Assembly (NCBI GenBank): GCA_037951105.1
Contig: JBAMJV010007988.1
Span: 26,261 to 90,260 of the forward strand
DNA: 64,000 bases
From: Echinarachnius parma
Lineage: Eukaryota; Echinodermata; Echinoidea; Clypeasteroida; Echinarachniidae
Direction: 5' to 3'
Below, piece after piece: positions 60,900 to 64,000 of this stretch; position 1 is the stretch's first letter, and every line of letters begins with the position of its first letter. The position numbers and the translations under genes were made by a program. A model generated the notes under the pieces. It was not told the DNA's origin. It did no database searches and saw only the letters and a program-made list of their open reading frames with translations.

Positions 60900-61450
60900 G
60901 GGAGCTTTTAAAGTTTTAGCCCGTAATATATTATGGCCGTTTTCAAAACTCCAAGCCCCAAGCCCCCTCGCCGCGGCTCGGCTCGCAAATTTTGGCTTGT
61001 TTTATTGTCAAATCGCGCAGCTAATATCGTAATCGTACACTGCGCATGCGTTTATCGTCTTTGTCGGAGTTCTGAACGTATTCGGTACAGCTTGCGCATG
61101 CATGTGCATTTACGTAGTGTAATGTACATTATCGCGGATATAATGTATATCACACATTCACGTTATCGAGCATGTCACGCAACTAGAGCTGGATACGTTG
61201 TTTAAGTTGATTTTAGTTGTTTTGGAACATATTTGATTAAAAACCATTGATGGAAGGATACATTTTGGACTCCAAACTCAGTGAGTAGTCAAATCGATAG
61301 TTTTTAATCATCATGTGGTCTGAAAAATGTTTTTTTTCTAATTTTCAATGTAATTTGATTTGTAAATAAACTAAGAGTCTGCGAACGACGCTATGCCCTT
61401 CAATGCCGCGCATGCGTAGTACAAACCTTTCTCACAGTCGACGTAATTTA
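60900..61450. promoter_or_regulatory. CpG-containing stretch with three NRF-1-type motifs
   Basis: TGCGCATGCG at 61041-61050, TGCGCATGCA at 61093-61102 and GCGCATGCG at 61408-61416 match the palindromic NRF-1 consensus (YGCGCAYGCGCR-like), in otherwise AT-rich DNA, with GC-rich CCTCGCCGCGGCTCGGCTCG near 60966. In animals such clusters mark TATA-less promoters. No adjoining first exon could be identified, so direction and target are unknown. Confidence 0.35.
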
Positions 61451-61642
61451 AGCGCGATATTCAAACCCCTATTTAGGCAAGATTTGGTCTACTTTTGGCC
61501 TCATTTTGTGATTGATTTTCACCACTTTTTTGACGGTTTCAGGAAATAATTTTTACATCATTGGAACGATGCTGGTGATTCTATCTAGGTAAGTAATTCA
61601 TTTATTATGAGGAAGCAGTTAAATTTTTGCTCTGGGCAGCCT

Positions 61643-62235
61643 ACCTGAGGCTGAGCTGAGAGCTGAGCTGAGACTAATTTCACAGGCCCTCGGCTAAGCC
61701 TAAGGCCAGGCCCAACGCAACGCAATGGCACTGCCAATGCCAACACAACAGGCAAGTTCAACTGCAAGTGTTGAACCCTATCTTTTACGATATATTTTGT
61801 TCTTATACTTGCCACTTCGGGCAAGCAGAATCATAACTTTTCAACTTGTGCTTGCCCAAACAGAAAACTTACGTACCAGCTTACTTATACTAGATGAGAT
61901 TTCTCATACAGAATTACAGTATTCTCTCCTAGTTGAGCATCAATTCAGTTGCCTTGTTGTGTTCACAGTGTTGGGCAAACAAATTAGACCTAGTTATGAA
62001 ATTTTATTTGCCCAACATCAGTTTTTACTTGCCTTGTCACTTGTGCCAGGCCTGGGCAACAGGGCAAGTGCTAGTGCCTTTTGACGGCAATATCGTGTTG
62101 CCCTTTTGACTAGTGTATATCCAGAATCATAAATATTATCATATCAAAACAAGGCCAGGCTGGGCCTGAGCTGAGACAATCACAATACCATAGCCAGGGC
62201 TCAGACAAAAGCAGCAGCAGCAGTAGCAGCCAGGG
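61643..62235. repeat. satellite remnant, continuation of the 4.7-8.9 kb array
   Basis: Starts ACCTGAGGCTGAGCTGAG and follows the subtype of the unit at 6873-7300 (ACCAGCTTACTTATACTAGA present), then passes near 62107 into a unit like the one at 5429 (AGACAAT..CCATAGCCAGGGCTC and CAG triplets). The left array stops at 8863 with ACCTGAGG at the same point of the same unit type. The order therefore preserves the four-unit cycle. Confidence 0.82.
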
Positions 62236-63586
62236 CCTCCATCCAGAGTCTATGCCCCCCAGCCGAGCGGCCGAAATTTCCGGTGGCTAGGCCTATAACT
62301 ATGTGCTGCAGGTGCATTTTGCAGTCGGAAGAACACATGTGTTATACCTCTTTTATATCTTTTTCTGACGTATAAATCTAGTTAAAAATGACAAGAGATA
62401 TATTTTCAAGGGTACTTACCTTTAGTTTTGGGTTGACAACATCAAGAGGCATCATTTACAGGGATTCAGACATCATAACTTCGCCTCTTTCAAAAAGTTT
62501 CAGCATACAAATTCTTCCGTGTTGTTGTTTTTGTTTAATTGTACTTGTTGTACTTGTACATGTTTTGACCACTAGAGGGCAGCATACAAAATTAGACAAA
62601 AATAGTAAAAACCATAGTTTAAAAACCAAAATTTTAACAATAAAAACACATTTCCTTTCCTTCAAACAATGTGAAATACAAATAATAAGACCTTTTTATC
62701 ACTATAAGCATTTAATTTGGTACAAACAGGAAAATATCTTGACAGAACTTGCAGACAAAGTATGGCCTTCCATCTCAGTGTCCCATTGACTTTGTATTGG
62801 AGATGCTCATATTTGCCATTTTTTTAAGCAACAATTTCTGTCAAATTAATGAATATAATTGAAAATTCTGTTCAGAAACTGAAAAACTTTTATCAATAGA
62901 TGAATTTTATATCAAGTTTTTCAAATCTAAACAAATATTTGATTCAGAATAAGACTTTGAAAATATTGCATTTGGACCACGGATGCACTTTTTTGGCTAT
63001 TCTCCAAGAATAAGACATCTAACATGTACTTAAGAAAAAAATTGTAAAAATATAAAATAACATGAAATATACAGATTTGTTGTACTAAATAGCATCATAG
63101 GTATATAATACATCGTATAAGAACAAAAATTAGCAATTTTGATTGTCTAATAAAGAAATAATCATATTTTTCGCATGTAGTATAAACAGCTAATTTTTCA
63201 TATATAATGTTAGTAAGAAAAGTTACAAGACAAACTCATTTTTTACCAAGTTGAGGAAAAATATTTTAAAAGTTGTAATAATCATCAAAAAGGAATAAAA
63301 AGTCTCTCTGTATCTCTCTTTGTGAATTGTACCCTTCTTAAATAGTAACAAAGTTATGGGGATTTGAAGTTTCACCACCAGCACTTCATGGAAAATGTGG
63401 ACCACGGATTCTTCCAAGAGAGAGAGAGACACGAGTAGCGCTATAAGGCCAAAAACAATAAATTGTTGAATTGAAGTAACGGGCAACCAAACATTAGGGT
63501 AGGTAGGTAGGGTTTTTTTTTTTTTTTTTTTTTCAGGATTCGCAAATTACACAAAAACACATATATAACACACAAATAACACCGTG
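62236..63586. other. no recognisable gene
   Basis: AT-rich, with no coding similarity. A GGACCACGGAT motif occurs at about 62972 and 63400. A poly-T tract ends at about 63533. Confidence 0.45.
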
Positions 63587-64000
63587 TCCGGACTACTACC
63601 CCCTGGACAACCACCCCCCGGACGATTACCCCCCGGACAACTACCCCCCTAGGACAATTACCCCCCGGACAACTACCACCCGGACAATTACCCCCCTAGG
63701 ACAATTACCCCCCAAGACAATTACCCCCCAAGACAATTACCCCTCAAGACAATTACCCCCAAGACAATTACCCCCCAAGACAATTACCCCCAAGACAACT
63801 ACCCCCCAAGACAACTACCCCCCGGACAATTACCCCCCGGACAATTACCCCCCGGACAACTACCCCCCGGACAACTACCCCCCAGACAATTACCCCCCGG
63901 ACAACTACCCCCGGATTATTACGCCCCGGACAACTACCCCCTGGACAACTACCCCCCGGACAATTACCCCCCCGGACAACTACCCCCGGACAACTACCCC
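63587..64000. repeat. C-rich 14-15-bp minisatellite, runs off the window
   Basis: About 28 tandem copies of GGACAA(C/T)TACCCCCC with GACAATTACCCCCCAA variants. The variants are clustered: AAGACAATTACCCC types at about 63713-63815, CCGGACAA types on both sides. The array is open at the right edge of the window. Confidence 0.93.

Noticed and set aside
62569..62582. CCACTAGAGGGCAG, a good match to the vertebrate CTCF core motif
   Set aside because: A single 14-bp match without chromatin data or knowledge of the species' CTCF preference is not enough to annotate a site.
63587..64000. Possible CRISPR-like array because of regular short repeats
   Set aside because: There are no unique spacers; it is a plain tandem minisatellite in eukaryotic DNA.

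Overview
This is repeat-rich, AT-rich DNA from an animal genome with no intact host gene that I can recognise. Spliced Na+/K+-ATPase-type exons, APE-type LINEs, a Penelope-like relic, rolling-circle (Helitron2/Helentron-like) elements and long homopolymer G/C runs suggest a marine invertebrate. An invertebrate deuterostome such as an echinoderm is my guess, but no marker settles the species.

Layout. 1-4.7 kb: a degraded Penelope-like reverse transcriptase piece (minus strand) and two exons of a Na+/K+-ATPase alpha pseudogene (minus strand), with splice sites kept but three clustered stops. 4.7-8.87 kb: a satellite of about 460-bp units in a four-unit higher-order pattern (two cycles), broken by a 140-bp palindromic transposon and then by everything up to 61.6 kb, where the same satellite unit resumes at the homologous base. 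8.87-13.99 kb: a 5.1-kb inverted-repeat DNA transposon with a perfect 9-bp target duplication (MULE-like), itself holding two more nested fold-back elements. 14.0-18.2 kb: hairpins, a LINE 3' tail and a cluster of short palindromic MITEs.

18.22-51.37 kb is the main feature: a Russian-doll stack of long, apparently non-autonomous elements sharing one 5' end (a hairpin starting AGGTGATACG) and one 3' end (subterminal repeat, short hairpin, then CTAG). Each sits at a T-T site. Four nesting levels can be read directly, because each interrupted element resumes at the exact base where it was cut. Several right halves lack their left halves, which fits recombination between nested direct repeats. 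A CR1-like LINE with nearly complete ORF2 (one frameshift) landed inside one of these elements. 51.86-55.05 kb: a minus-strand I-clade LINE with RT and RNase H, disabled by a deletion/frameshift and two stops. 55.65-59.05 kb: an older member of the rolling-circle family with a G-rich minisatellite tail.

59-64 kb: homopolymer and T-rich DNA, a short CpG-containing stretch with three NRF-1-type motifs, the satellite remnant, and a 14-15-bp C-rich minisatellite running off the end. Nothing here forms an operon or pathway. The window is a record of successive transposon insertions into transposons, and the only long coding sequences belong to retrotransposons.
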